Below, piece by piece: positions 1 to 8,754 of a DNA stretch of 25,939 nucleotides. Positions within the stretch are counted from its first letter, which is position 1, and every line of letters starts with the position of its first letter. The notes below the pieces were generated by a model. It was not told the origin of the DNA and made no database searches. It worked only from the letters and a program-made list of their open reading frames with translations. Source of the stretch: JAWXUU01 sp044426045 (GTDB lineage: Bacteria > Bacillota > Clostridia > Christensenellales > CAMQZB01); the NCBI GenBank assembly GCA_044426045.1, contig JAWXUX010000019.1, forward strand, positions 1 through 25,939, read 5' to 3'. Made by a program: the position numbers and the translations under genes.

Positions 1-125
1 GGAACGTTCCTATTCAAATAGTTACGTCCCTACAAGTGGTTACAAATATAATTGAAAAGCACAAGGCGAAGCCGCGTGCATTACCACACCTTTCACCTTT
101 CACCTTTCACCTTTCACCTTTCACT
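1..125. mobile_element. Right part of a TTTCACC-heptamer element (truncated by window start)
   Basis: This is the right half of the repeat family described at 21694-22240. An imperfect central palindrome lies at 1-32. It is followed by ATATAATTG, a hairpin closed by GCAC (60-63) and GTGC (76-79) with inner stem GGC/GCC, then TTACCACACC. Four perfect TTTCACC units follow at 91-118, and a fifth degenerate unit (TTTCACT) ends at 125. The left end is outside the window. No gene is inside the visible part. Confidence 0.8.
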
Positions 126-196
126 TTAAAAGAAACAGCGTTGCCAAAAATCCGCCAAAATCAATACTCTAAGCGGGTCACAAAGCAGGCTCACCC

Positions 197-2980
197 CTAC
201 TCTTCCTCGTTAATCGCAAACTCGTAGTCAAACGCAAAATCGTCGGCAAAACAACTTCTGCCGTCTATTGAGTAGATTTTGAACACTACTTTTCCGCCTT
301 CATAATCGTCGTCGACTTCTATTGCTGTTGGGGTATAATATGTGACAATATCAGTGTCACCGTCGTCATCTGTCCAATATGCCACGACATAGAAATGTGA
401 AACTATGGCATTTTTTTCCGTTCTTGCGGAGAATTTGATTGTGTCGCCAATATCGAATGTGTAGCCGTCAAGTGCTGTCACGATTGCGAGACTGTTTGTT
501 GAATTCAAGCCAACATAATCAATCACGGCTTCTTCTGTTGTTATTTTTTGCGTCGTCACCTCGATTGAAAGTGTTCTTGTTGAATCAAACACTAGTGGCT
601 CACCGGCGTCATAACACACGATTGCCTCGTTTGTCATGTCATAATACGTGCCACCCGTTGTGCTTGGATTTTCGATTATTGTTACGCTTTTGATTTCGTA
701 TCCCGATTCAATATCAAAGAAAATATACGCTTGGTCGTTATAGCTTGATCCATCAGCAACTTCCACAAGTCCAATTTCGCCGTCGGCATATGAATAATCC
801 TCGATATCATAAGTCAAACTGTCAGATCCCGCAGGGGTATAAACATATACATCGCAATAGTCATCAATTTGATAACCGCTGTTCAAATAATAGATATATG
901 AATAGCCCGACAAATTGTTAGTTTCAATCCATTGTGCTTGTAAAGAAATGCTTGTGTAGCCCGCATTGATAAGTTCAAGCATGAATTCTTCAGTTATAAC
1001 AGTGATATACTCGCCGTCAAACGTACCGCCAACGATTTTCCAACCCGCAAAGAACTCAGTTTCTTTTCTCGTTGTTGCGTTATCGAGATATTCCGTTCTT
1101 GGATATGTGATTTCACTTCTGTTGTCACCGATGTCACTTCCGCCGTTATCGTCATAATAAACAGGAAGAGAAACCCCCGTGAACTGAACATATAACACAG
1201 TGTCGCCAGTGAAAATATAGCTGTCAGAAAGCACGCTTCCACCTTCCGAAAGCGAAAATTCAAATGTGTAGCCCGCAAAATAACTTGCACCAGCACTCAC
1301 TTTTTTCATGCGATACACCAATTCAAGAGAGCCAACGTCATATCCAACATACTCGCCAATAACAATATCTTGTTCCCACGCATCGTCATTTTCAAGCATG
1401 ATAGTGAACTCGATATAATTCGGCCAGTCAACAAAACTGCCCGCACCAGTGACACTGCCCGTCACCGCGCCATACGTTTCAAAAACGCTCTTGCTTTGCA
1501 AAACAACGCTCGCATCATCTGCAATGGTCATGCTTGATGTTTCGTCCATATAAAAATTCACGCTCGCACCAATCGTGAGCACCGCACCGCTTGTGGCAGT
1601 GAGATTTGCCCCCGTCACATTCCAGTCGCCTGTTATATAAAAGTTGCCAGTGAATGTATAATCTTCGGTGATATCAGCACCTGCAACGAAAACAGATTTC
1701 ACCACTTCGCCATTTGAGCAGTCAAGAATCGCCATTCTTATTTCGCAATCTTCAAAAGTATTATTTGACGCAATTGCCGTTTGGTCGGTTTCGCTGATAC
1801 TGAAATTGCTTGAGCCAAATTCTTTGAAAAGCCCCGTCACGTCTGTGCTGTATTCACGCACCAAAACAGGTGCGAGAGTAGGGTCGGACAAATCGCCAAA
1901 TCCGATAAACACGTTGTCGGTGATTGTGAAACTTTGCTCGCCCGCATCAGAATCATATGGGAAAATTTCAATGCCGTTTTTTATTCCGTTTTCGGCATAA
2001 AATAAGTTATCTATTATTGTTGCCCCACTAGATGCGATTGTTATTCCCGCATCTTGAACATAAGTGCTTTCAATTGTTGTTGGCATTTTCACAGTGCTTC
2101 CCGCTGTTGGCGTGTAGATTTCAAAACCTGAAATAGTCGCGTTGTCACCCGTCACAACAAACCCGCCATAAAGTTTCACGCGTTGCTCCTCACCGCTTTC
2201 GTCGAACGTCGCACCGTTGATTGTCACCGCCTTGTTAACGTCATATATGCGATAACTTTCCAAACTTCCAAGATCACAAAGAACGTTGATAACGCAACCC
2301 TCCGAAGCCGATCTTATCGCAAGGTCAAGTGCAACTTCACTGTAAACATAAAACGCCGTACCGCGTTGAAGCATACCGCTCACGCTGATAACAGCACCTT
2401 CCTCTTCATTGAGTGCTTCTTCATCCATCATGATAACAGAAGCCGTTTCACCGACAGAAATCGCACCGCCCGAGGCAACCGTGCAAGTTCCAAGCTCGTT
2501 CAAAACAAGGTATGAAATCCCGTTCAAAATAATGCAACCGCCACTTTCGATTGTGAGATTGCATTCTTTTAGAACATAAAGAATAACGCTGTCGTCAACA
2601 AGCACAGTTTTGCCAGACGGAATAGTTAGATCCGCTGTTATTTCAAATGATTTTTGGATTGTTATGTACTGCGTTTCGCTATCTTCCAGCGCATCGCGGA
2701 AATCATCTTCATATGCAACCTTGACAGATTCAAAATCAAGTGACGCAACGTTTGCCGTTTCACGTTTCAAATCTTCAAGGGTATAGCTGTTGAAATCTTC
2801 CGCACTCACTTTCAAATTTGTGTACCAGTTTTGAGAGAAATCAGAAACACTAGCCTCCAAATTTGAAAACCAGCTTGTCCTGTATTCAATTATAGCGAGC
2901 TCGGCTGTTTGCAAACTGCAACCACAAAAGCTCATCAGCATTGCCAAAATAAGCAATACCGCAATTATTTTCTTTTTCAA
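197..2980 (-). CDS. Secreted lipoprotein with beta-helix region and InlB-type (Listeria-Bacteroides) repeat
   Basis: A 927-residue protein predicted to be exported and lipid-anchored. The start chosen is TTG at 2980, because GGAG lies 6 nt upstream (2987-2990) and the protein then opens directly with a lipoprotein signal: a Lys-rich head, a hydrophobic core, and a lipobox ending FCGC with Cys21 as the likely lipidated residue. An in-frame start at 3028 would put 16 charged or irrelevant residues ahead of the signal. About residues 100-530 are rich in short beta-strand-like repeats (turns with Asn, Gly and Thr; alternating Val/Ile), which resemble a right-handed beta-helix as in pectate-lyase-like surface proteins. 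Residues about 605-680 contain a FAGW...LQAQW pattern typical of InlB B-repeat modules. The acidic C-terminus has no sortase motif. No enzymatic site is recognised. The role is probably adhesion or surface structure, by inference. It has its own promoter at 3044-3072. Confidence 0.75.
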   Translation of the reverse strand: MKKKIIAVLLILAMLMSFCGCSLQTAELAIIEYRTSWFSNLEASVSDFSQNWYTNLKVSAEDFNSYTLEDLKRETANVASLDFESVKVAYEDDFRDALEDSETQYITIQKSFEITADLTIPSGKTVLVDDSVILYVLKECNLTIESGGCIILNGISYLVLNELGTCTVASGGAISVGETASVIMMDEEALNEEEGAVISVSGMLQRGTAFYVYSEVALDLAIRSASEGCVINVLCDLGSLESYRIYDVNKAVTINGATFDESGEEQRVKLYGGFVVTGDNATISGFEIYTPTAGSTVKMPTTIESTYVQDAGITIASSGATIIDNLFYAENGIKNGIEIFPYDSDAGEQSFTITDNVFIGFGDLSDPTLAPVLVREYSTDVTGLFKEFGSSNFSISETDQTAIASNNTFEDCEIRMAILDCSNGEVVKSVFVAGADITEDYTFTGNFYITGDWNVTGANLTATSGAVLTIGASVNFYMDETSSMTIADDASVVLQSKSVFETYGAVTGSVTGAGSFVDWPNYIEFTIMLENDDAWEQDIVIGEYVGYDVGSLELVYRMKKVSAGASYFAGYTFEFSLSEGGSVLSDSYIFTGDTVLYVQFTGVSLPVYYDDNGGSDIGDNRSEITYPRTEYLDNATTRKETEFFAGWKIVGGTFDGEYITVITEEFMLELINAGYTSISLQAQWIETNNLSGYSYIYYLNSGYQIDDYCDVYVYTPAGSDSLTYDIEDYSYADGEIGLVEVADGSSYNDQAYIFFDIESGYEIKSVTIIENPSTTGGTYYDMTNEAIVCYDAGEPLVFDSTRTLSIEVTTQKITTEEAVIDYVGLNSTNSLAIVTALDGYTFDIGDTIKFSARTEKNAIVSHFYVVAYWTDDDGDTDIVTYYTPTAIEVDDDYEGGKVVFKIYSIDGRSCFADDFAFDYEFAINEEE

Positions 2981-3043
2981 TATTAACTCCAATAAATCAC
3001 AAGGTAAAAGCGAGCTTTTCCCAAGCAAAGTTTTTCAAAGTAT

Positions 3044-3072
3044 ATTTTATCAAAATTTAGTGAAAATGTCTA
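3044..3072 (-). promoter_or_regulatory. SigA-type promoter of the lipoprotein gene
   Basis: On the minus strand, TAGACA (3067-3072) and TAAAAT (3044-3049) are separated by 17 nt, with an extended -10 (TGA before TAAAAT). It lies just beyond the uppP stop codon and gives a leader of about 57 nt before the TTG start at 2980. Confidence 0.6.
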
Positions 3073-3077
3073 GCGTT

Positions 3078-3848
3078 TTACAAGCCAAGCAGGCAAACCA
3101 CCGTCGCAAGGGCAAACAAGTAGTAGGAAAAATAAGCTAGTTTCGCTTTTTTCAAAAGCGTGAGAAAGAATTTTATCCCCAAAATCCCAAACACAAACGC
3201 AGATATCCCACCGCAAACACTGCAAATAACAAGCGTGCTTGAAACGCCAACAGTGGAAATTTCAACCCCTTTCAACAAAGCTGACCCAAGAATTATCGGC
3301 ACGCTCATAAGAAATGAAAACTTCGCGACCTCGCTTTTTTCCACCCCGCAAAAAACGCCCCCAAGAAGAGTCGAGCCACTTCGCGAAACCCCCGGCAAAA
3401 GTGCAAGCGCTTGCATGCACCCCATCACCCCCGCAGTTTTATAGCCGACGCGTTTTGCCACCGCATTTTTTGCAAAACTATCCGCAAAAAGCAAAATAAA
3501 CGCCGTGAAATAAAATCCCACAAACACGCAAGACACATCAAAAAAGCTTTCAATATAAGAAGAGAAAACTCCCCCCAAAACACCCGCAGGAATCGTTGCA
3601 ATCAAAAGCGTCCACGTCCTTTTGCCAAAGGGTGATTTCAGCATTGCAAATATATCCGCTTTCAAAACAAAAAGCACCGCCAGCAATGTCCCCAAATGCA
3701 ACGCAACATCAAAAAACACCCCCTCCGTCCCCAAAAACGGAAAATCAACAATATAAGAAAACAAAACCAAATGCCCGCTTGAAGAAACAGGAAGAAATTC
3801 AGTGAGACCTTGGATAAAGCCTAGGAAGATTGATTTAAGAATTAGCAT
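3078..3848 (-). CDS. uppP: Undecaprenyl-diphosphatase (BacA/UppP)
   Basis: A 256-residue polytopic membrane enzyme that removes a phosphate from undecaprenyl diphosphate, recycling the lipid carrier for peptidoglycan synthesis. Loss or gain of this activity affects bacitracin sensitivity. The N-terminal family motif QGLTEFLPVSSSGHLVL (about residues 14-30) and the second motif LPGVSRSGSTLLGG (about residues 152-165) contain the conserved acidic, Ser and Arg residues of the active site. The length is close to the usual 265-275 residues. GAGG lies 8 nt upstream of the ATG. The 5' leader is very short: a repeat element begins only 22 nt upstream of the start codon (3871), so the promoter must be within or beyond that element. 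Confidence 0.95.
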   Translation of the reverse strand: MLILKSIFLGFIQGLTEFLPVSSSGHLVLFSYIVDFPFLGTEGVFFDVALHLGTLLAVLFVLKADIFAMLKSPFGKRTWTLLIATIPAGVLGGVFSSYIESFFDVSCVFVGFYFTAFILLFADSFAKNAVAKRVGYKTAGVMGCMQALALLPGVSRSGSTLLGGVFCGVEKSEVAKFSFLMSVPIILGSALLKGVEISTVGVSSTLVICSVCGGISAFVFGILGIKFFLTLLKKAKLAYFSYYLFALATVVCLLGL

Positions 3849-3870
3849 TTTTAGTACCTCTTTTTTTTAA

Positions 3871-4075
3871 GTGAAAGGTGAAAGGTGAAAGGTGAAAATT
3901 GAGGTATGGCACTTGGCTTCGCCTCGTGCAGCCCATATTTTAAATTTTTTACTGTATTAGTTTCTTGCCACGTGAAGTGATTGGCTCTATTTGTAAATAT
4001 CTAAATAATGGAAAGCACGAGCGGGACGCGAGTGCATTACCACACCTTTCACCTTTCACCTTTCACCTTTCACCT
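3871..4075. mobile_element. Non-coding heptamer-bounded element, copy 2
   Basis: A 205-bp member of the family in the divergent gap between uppP and the YkvI-type gene. The left array is degenerate: one AGTGAAA, three GGTGAAA, then ATTGAGGTAT in place of GGTGTGGTA. The left hairpin is GCAC...GTGC with inner stem GGC/GCC. The right hairpin has inner stem GCG/CGC, followed by ATTACCACACC and four TTTCACC units (4047-4074) plus T. No ORF is inside. The interior is AT-rich. Confidence 0.8.
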
Positions 4076-4162
4076 CTCCATCTATTCTACTCTCCCCTCA
4101 TTCTATTTATTCACAAAACTCCAACCCTCCCTTCCCCATCCTCCCACATAAAAACTCTCCCT

Positions 4163-4190
4163 TTGCATAAACTAAAACAAAAACTATAAC
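4163..4190 (+). promoter_or_regulatory. Candidate promoter of the YkvI-type gene
   Basis: TTGCAT (4163-4168) and TATAAC (4185-4190) are separated by 16 nt, shortly before the GGAGG ribosome binding site. The stretch 4076-4160 just upstream is strikingly pyrimidine-rich on the plus strand. I see no riboswitch-like structure in it. Confidence 0.5.
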
Positions 4191-4206
4191 AAAACTTGGA
4201 GGCATT

Positions 4207-5268
4207 ATGAAAAAGAGTTTGGCTTTAAGCTTTCTTTTTATTGGCACTGTTGTTGGTGCGGGGTTTTCTTCGGGGCGTGAAATTCTCACGTTTTTTTCGG
4301 GGAGTTTGGCACTTGCACCACTTGCGGTGATTTCTTGCGGGATAGTGTTTTTTCTCGCGTCGAATTTGCTTTTGAACCTCGCGTCGAAAATTGACATAAC
4401 GGATATTTCGTCGCTTTGCAGTCATTTTCCCCAAAAGTTGCAAACCGCGATAGAAACGCTTTTGGTTTTCTTTTTTCTGACTATTTGTGCAATGATGATT
4501 TCGGGTGCTGACAACATTTTTGAAACAAATTCCACTTTTGGCATTTCGGGAATTATCCTTTTTGCCCTTGGCAGTGTTGTTGCAATGCTTGGCAATCGCG
4601 GACTTTTGAAGGTGAATTTCCTGCTTGTGCCAATACTTCTTTGCTTTATTTTATTTGTTTCAATTTTTCATCTTTATAAAAGTGGACTTCCCATTTCTGA
4701 CGGCAAAAACTTGAATTATGTGACAAGCATTTTTGAGGGTGTTTCATATTCTTCCATGAATTTGCTTTTATCCGCCGTCGTTTTGCTTTCCGCTGGCAAG
4801 GGGCTTTCAAAACGCGAGGCATTCATTTCTTCCGCCATTTCTTCGGTGGTGATTTCCGTTGTGATACTGCTTTTTTTGCTCGCAATGAACACTTCAAGCG
4901 AGTTTTTGAACGCTGAAATGCCAATCATCCCCATGACGGCAAGAATTTCGGGATTCGTACGATTTGTTTCGGCATTCGCAATTTGGATAGCAATTTTCAC
5001 CACATTTTCAAGCAGTTATTTCACTTGCTTTGAATATTTCAAGCGTTTTTGCAAACCACCACTTTTGCGACTTGCAATTCTTCTTGCCATCACCTATCCA
5101 CTTTCACGGATTGGATTTGCACCACTTGTTTCAATTTTCATGCCCGCAATGGGACTTTTTGGCATTGTGATTTTGCTTCTGCTTGTTAATGTTAATTCCA
5201 AAAATAAGCAAAAAAAGTCGCGAGAAAAATATAAAACAGAAGATGTTATCGTCACCCCACTTGACTGA
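4207..5268 (+). CDS. YkvI-family membrane protein (COG3949, LeuT/APC-like fold)
   Basis: A 353-residue protein with about ten hydrophobic segments and a basic, hydrophilic tail after about residue 330. Near the N-terminus, VGAGFSSGREILTFF (residues 15-29) is the family hallmark: unwound-helix GAGF and G-(Q/R)-E. These proteins are uncharacterised. The fold relation to amino acid and Na+ symporters suggests a transporter, but the substrate is unknown. The start is firm, with GGAGG 4 nt before the ATG and its own promoter. It is monocistronic, with 235 nt to the next gene. Confidence 0.8.
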   Translation: MKKSLALSFLFIGTVVGAGFSSGREILTFFSGSLALAPLAVISCGIVFFLASNLLLNLASKIDITDISSLCSHFPQKLQTAIETLLVFFFLTICAMMISGADNIFETNSTFGISGIILFALGSVVAMLGNRGLLKVNFLLVPILLCFILFVSIFHLYKSGLPISDGKNLNYVTSIFEGVSYSSMNLLLSAVVLLSAGKGLSKREAFISSAISSVVISVVILLFLLAMNTSSEFLNAEMPIIPMTARISGFVRFVSAFAIWIAIFTTFSSSYFTCFEYFKRFCKPPLLRLAILLAITYPLSRIGFAPLVSIFMPAMGLFGIVILLLLVNVNSKNKQKKSREKYKTEDVIVTPLD

Positions 5269-5409
5269 TTTTGAAAAATTCCCCACTGAGTTCATAACAC
5301 AAAATGCATAAGTTACTCTTTTTTTGCAAAATACACCGACAAAAAATCCGCGTTTGTGAAAAAAATATCAAAAAATCTTACGTTTTTATATATTTTTTTC
5401 AAAAACCCC

Positions 5410-5454
5410 TAGCATTTTTTTAAAAATCGTGGTAAAATTGTTACATGATATAAA
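5410..5454 (+). promoter_or_regulatory. Candidate promoter region of the hydrogenase operon
   Basis: Two overlapping extended -10 candidates are visible: TGG-TAAAAT (hexamer 5433-5438, with a weak TAGCAT 17 nt upstream at 5410-5415) and TGA-TATAAA (hexamer 5449-5454). The same TGA-TATAA(A/T) string precedes the second hydrogenase (8729) and deoD (10302). The upstream region from 5269 is A/T-rich. I looked for a Rex operator (TTGTGA-N6-TCACAA) and found only an imperfect half-site near 5354. Confidence 0.45.
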
Positions 5455-5503
5455 AAACAAAATTTCCATGACGATAAAGCTTGTGAAATTTAGGAGGGAA
5501 TTT

Positions 5504-5746
5504 ATGAAAATAAGTGTTTGTGTTGGTAGTTCTTGCCATTTGAAAGGATCATACGATGTTATTGAAACGTTCAAAGCTTGCATTGCAGAACATGCATGTG
5601 AAGATAAAATCACACTTGCTGCAAGTTTCTGCCTTGGTCATTGCCAAACTGGCGTATCAGTTAAGGTTGATGATGAATATCTTGGCAACGTGAATCCAGA
5701 AAACGCAAAAGAAATCTTTGAAACTCAACTGCTTCCAAAAGCATAA
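5504..5746 (+). CDS. Thioredoxin-like [2Fe-2S] ferredoxin (NuoE/HydC-like)
   Basis: An 80-residue protein. The ATG at 5504 is preceded by AGGAGGG at ideal spacing, so a longer in-frame version starting at 5429 is rejected. The four cysteines follow the thioredoxin-like ferredoxin pattern: C6-x4-C11 at the N-terminus and C-x3-C in ASFCLGHC around residues 43-47, binding one [2Fe-2S] cluster. It is first in a tight set, 19 nt ahead of the sensory-type hydrogenase, and such small ferredoxins are usual partners of that hydrogenase class. The likely role is electron transfer to or from the hydrogenase (inference from context). Confidence 0.85.
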   Translation: MKISVCVGSSCHLKGSYDVIETFKACIAEHACEDKITLAASFCLGHCQTGVSVKVDDEYLGNVNPENAKEIFETQLLPKA

Positions 5747-5765
5747 TAAATAGGAAACAATTATT

Positions 5766-7448
5766 ATGATGGAACATTTGAATTTTTTGAAAGCTAATTG
5801 CAAAGACTGCTATAAATGCCTTCGAGAATGTCCCGTTAAAGCAATTGCAATTATTGATCATCAAGCGAAAATTCAAAACGACAACTGTATCCTTTGCGGA
5901 AACTGCGTTGCCGTTTGTCATCAAAATGCAAAATACGTGTCGTCTGAAAAGGCGACTGTTTTGCGTTTATTGGAAACTAAGAAAGTTTACGCAACCGTTG
6001 CGCCTTCTTTCGTTTCAAGTTTCAAGACTGATTTTTCCGCGATGAGAAAAGCACTGCTCGCCCTTGGGTTCACCGATGCATTCGAAACTGCAATCGCAGC
6101 AAAAGTAGTCACTGAAAAATATGAGGAATACCTCACGAAGGAAAAACCGAAAAATCTTATCACATCATGCTGTCCTTCTGTTAACAGGCTGATTTGCCAA
6201 TATTATCCAGCCGCAATGAAATATCTTGCACCTTTTGATTCACCAATGGTGGTTCACGGCAAGATGATAAAAGAACAGTTCGAAGATGCCATTGTGGTTT
6301 TCATCGGACCTTGCATTTCCAAAAAACGCGAAGCTGAAGAATCAAAAGTTATCGATGGCGTTTTGACATTTGAAGATATCGTTGAAATCTTTGAAGAAAA
6401 AAACATCACTCTTGAAAAAACTTTCACTTCTGTTTTGACAAAAGAAGAACTTGAATATGAAAAAATCCCCGCTTCAAGATACTATCCAGTGTCTCGCGGA
6501 ATAATAAAAAGCATGGCTGAAAAACAAGATGACTATGAATACGTTGCTGTCGACGGTGTGGACAGATGCAAGGAAGTTCTTGAAAACATCGAAAACATCG
6601 AAAACATGTTCATCGAAATGTCAGCTTGTAAATTTGCATGCATAAACGGACCTTGCTCGCTCGTTCCATCGGGTGAAAACATCATGTCCACTGAAAAAGT
6701 GAGAAAGTATGCAAACCGTCAACAAGAAATCAAACATTCTGGCTCAAATCTCGATATTTCAGCAACTCACAAATCATACAAAGTCAACAAATTGATACCT
6801 TCTGAAGGAAAAATCAAAGAAATCCTCGCAAGCCTTGGCAAACGCGGGCCGGAAGATGAACTTGACTGCGGAGTTTGTGGATATCCATCATGCCGTGAAA
6901 AAGCCGTTTCAATTTACAATGGTTTTTCCGAAGCGTCAATGTGCTTGCCATATATGCGTGAACGTGCCGAATCAATTTCCTTTGACATTATCGATTCATC
7001 ACCAAACGGTATCATTTCGGTGGATTATGACCTTCGCATAACAAGTATCAACAATTCTGGTAAAAAACTTTTGAACATCACTGGCAACGCCGAAGGGAAT
7101 ATGCTTGTTGATTACATGAACCCATCGGATTTTGTCTTGGCACTTGCAAACGAACAATCTATGCCTTGGAAAACTGTCAAACTTGAAAAAACGGGCAAAA
7201 TCGTTGAAATGACTATCCGCTATCTCAAAGAGCAACGCCTTTTATACACTCTCATGCGTGACATCACATCAAGAGTGATTCAACAAGAAGTTATGACAAG
7301 CATGAAACAAAACACTCTTTCCGCTTGCGACGATGTGATAACAAAACAAATGCGTGTCGTTCAAGAAATCGCTTCACTGCTTGGTGAAACTGCGGCGGAA
7401 ACAAAAGTTGCACTTTTGAAACTTAAAGACACAATCGAGAAGAATTAA
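5766..7448 (+). CDS. PAS-domain [FeFe] hydrogenase, sensory (group C, HydS/HfsB) type
   Basis: A 560-residue multidomain iron-sulfur protein. In order it has two [4Fe-4S] motifs (C12, C15, C18, C22; C41, C44, C47, C51) and an H-cluster domain from about residue 74 to 320. That domain shows L1 TSCCPS (133-138), L2 GPCISKKRE (181-189) and L3 MSACKFACINGPC (285-297, ligand cysteines C288 and C292). Then come a Fes4-type cluster domain (LDCGVCGYPSC, C368, C371, C376), a PAS domain (about 405-505) and a C-terminal helical segment. This order, without a catalytic-type N-terminus and followed by a PP2C phosphatase, is that of the putative H2- or redox-sensing hydrogenases. Unlike what I recall for Thermotoga maritima HydS, the first cysteine of TSCC (proton-transfer position) is retained, so catalytic turnover is possible. 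The ribosome binding site is AGGA about 10 nt upstream. Confidence 0.85.
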   Translation: MMEHLNFLKANCKDCYKCLRECPVKAIAIIDHQAKIQNDNCILCGNCVAVCHQNAKYVSSEKATVLRLLETKKVYATVAPSFVSSFKTDFSAMRKALLALGFTDAFETAIAAKVVTEKYEEYLTKEKPKNLITSCCPSVNRLICQYYPAAMKYLAPFDSPMVVHGKMIKEQFEDAIVVFIGPCISKKREAEESKVIDGVLTFEDIVEIFEEKNITLEKTFTSVLTKEELEYEKIPASRYYPVSRGIIKSMAEKQDDYEYVAVDGVDRCKEVLENIENIENMFIEMSACKFACINGPCSLVPSGENIMSTEKVRKYANRQQEIKHSGSNLDISATHKSYKVNKLIPSEGKIKEILASLGKRGPEDELDCGVCGYPSCREKAVSIYNGFSEASMCLPYMRERAESISFDIIDSSPNGIISVDYDLRITSINNSGKKLLNITGNAEGNMLVDYMNPSDFVLALANEQSMPWKTVKLEKTGKIVEMTIRYLKEQRLLYTLMRDITSRVIQQEVMTSMKQNTLSACDDVITKQMRVVQEIASLLGETAAETKVALLKLKDTIEKN

Positions 7449-7450
7449 TC

Positions 7451-8632
7451 ATGAAAAACACATTTGACACAAACAAAGATACCTTTCTTGAATGGGGCGC
7501 GGTTTCCCTTCGCAAATACGGCGAGGAACTTGCGGGCGACAAAGTGGAAGTTGTTTATCACGACGATGAAATAACTCTCGTGCTTTCCGACGGGCTTGGA
7601 AGTGGCGTAAAAGCCAATATCCTTGCAACCCTAACTTCAAAAATGCTTGCGACCATGCTTGCAAATGGTATCCCAATAATAGACTGCGTAGAGGCAATCT
7701 TGGAAACTCTTCCCGTGTGCAAGGTGCGAAATGTTGCATATTCAACATTTTCAATCATTCACCTGAATCAAGATGGCGAAGGTATGCTTTTCGAGTTCGA
7801 CGCACCTCAAGCAATACTTCTTCGAGACGGCAAATCACTTGATTGCCCCTACGAAGAAATGATGGTTCAAGGACGCCTTGTAACCAAAACTCATCTGAAA
7901 CTTCAAGACGGCGACGCCATCATCAATATGAGCGACGGCGTTATGCATGCGGGGATTGGCACTGTTCTCAACTTTGGTTGGGGTCACAAGCAAATCGTTT
8001 CTTATATGGAAGAACACCACGATGGAAATCTTTCCGCACGCGCACTTGCCGCACTTCTTGGCAAAGCCGCCAAGGATTTATACCTTGACAAAATGGGTGA
8101 CGACACAACTATTGCTTGCGTGAAGTTTCGCAAAAAGCAAGTTGTCAACATTCTCGTTGGTCCGCCCGTTCAAAAGGAACAAGACGAAACCGTTTGCGAA
8201 AATTTCCTTGGAAAGGAAGGTATTCACATCGTTTGCGGAGGCACGAGCTCGACAATCATCGCTCGTCACCTTGGCGAAGATATCGAAACATCACTTGACT
8301 TTCCCGACAGAGATATTCCGCCAATTGGTTTTATCAAAGGCATTGATTTGACAACTGAAGGGGTGGTGACGCTTCGACGTCTTCTCGAGCTTGCAAAAGA
8401 ATACCTCGAGCTTGGCAACGTTGATGATAAACACACCAAAAAACGCGACGGCGCTTCGCTTCTTTCAAACATGCTGTTTGAAAATGCAACCCACGTCAAT
8501 TTCCACGTTGGCAGAAGTGTGAACATCGCCCACACCGGCGAAATCGGGCACACAATGAAACTTATGATCATCGATAAACTCGCAGCCGAGCTTGAAACAA
8601 TGGGAAAAACTGTAACGATTGAATACCATTAA
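7451..8632 (+). CDS. SpoIIE/PP2C-type serine phosphatase paired with sensory hydrogenase
   Basis: A 393-residue protein with an N-terminal SpoIIE-family phosphatase domain. Metal-binding motifs are visible: LSDGLGSG (D47, G48), MSDGV (D162, G163) and GDDTT (D217, D218). From about residue 230 a separate C-terminal domain follows (VVNILVGPP...), which I recognise only as the extension common in phosphatases encoded beside HydS/HfsB; its function is unknown. It starts 2 nt after the hydrogenase stop codon, so translation is probably coupled. The likely job is to turn the redox or H2 state sensed by the PAS-hydrogenase into dephosphorylation of a protein target. That is inference. A terminator follows at 8675-8719. 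Confidence 0.85.
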   Translation: MKNTFDTNKDTFLEWGAVSLRKYGEELAGDKVEVVYHDDEITLVLSDGLGSGVKANILATLTSKMLATMLANGIPIIDCVEAILETLPVCKVRNVAYSTFSIIHLNQDGEGMLFEFDAPQAILLRDGKSLDCPYEEMMVQGRLVTKTHLKLQDGDAIINMSDGVMHAGIGTVLNFGWGHKQIVSYMEEHHDGNLSARALAALLGKAAKDLYLDKMGDDTTIACVKFRKKQVVNILVGPPVQKEQDETVCENFLGKEGIHIVCGGTSSTIIARHLGEDIETSLDFPDRDIPPIGFIKGIDLTTEGVVTLRRLLELAKEYLELGNVDDKHTKKRDGASLLSNMLFENATHVNFHVGRSVNIAHTGEIGHTMKLMIIDKLAAELETMGKTVTIEYH

Positions 8633-8674
8633 AAAATGCGGGAATAAATAAACAGAAAACAAATAAATAAACTC

Positions 8675-8719
8675 AAAAAGGTGCTAGGCTATATAACCCC
8701 TCCACCTTTTTTGTTTTTC
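8675..8719 (+). terminator. Terminator after the sensory hydrogenase-phosphatase unit
   Basis: Stem AAAAAGGTG (8675-8683) pairs with CACCTTTTT (8703-8711), with a loop of 19 nt that can pair further internally (AGG with CCT/CCC). It is followed by a T-rich tract to 8719. It separates the sensory unit from the second hydrogenase, which then needs its own promoter or readthrough. Confidence 0.65.
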
Positions 8720-8725
8720 AAAGCA

Positions 8726-8734
8726 TGATATAAA
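8726..8734 (+). promoter_or_regulatory. Candidate extended -10 of the group B hydrogenase
   Basis: TGA followed by TATAAA (8729-8734), preceded only by a T-tract at the -35 position. The context CATGATATAAA is identical to one at 5445-5454 ahead of the first hydrogenase unit, which suggests shared control. Confidence 0.4.
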
Positions 8735-8754
8735 TTATTAAGGAGATTTCAAAC

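Noticed and set aside
91..125. Heptamer arrays as a CRISPR array
   Set aside because: Units are 7 bp, directly adjacent, without spacers, and no cas genes are in the window.
5350..5372. A Rex (NADH-sensing) operator before the hydrogenase genes
   Set aside because: Only one half-site (TTGTGA) is good; the other half and the spacing do not fit the consensus.
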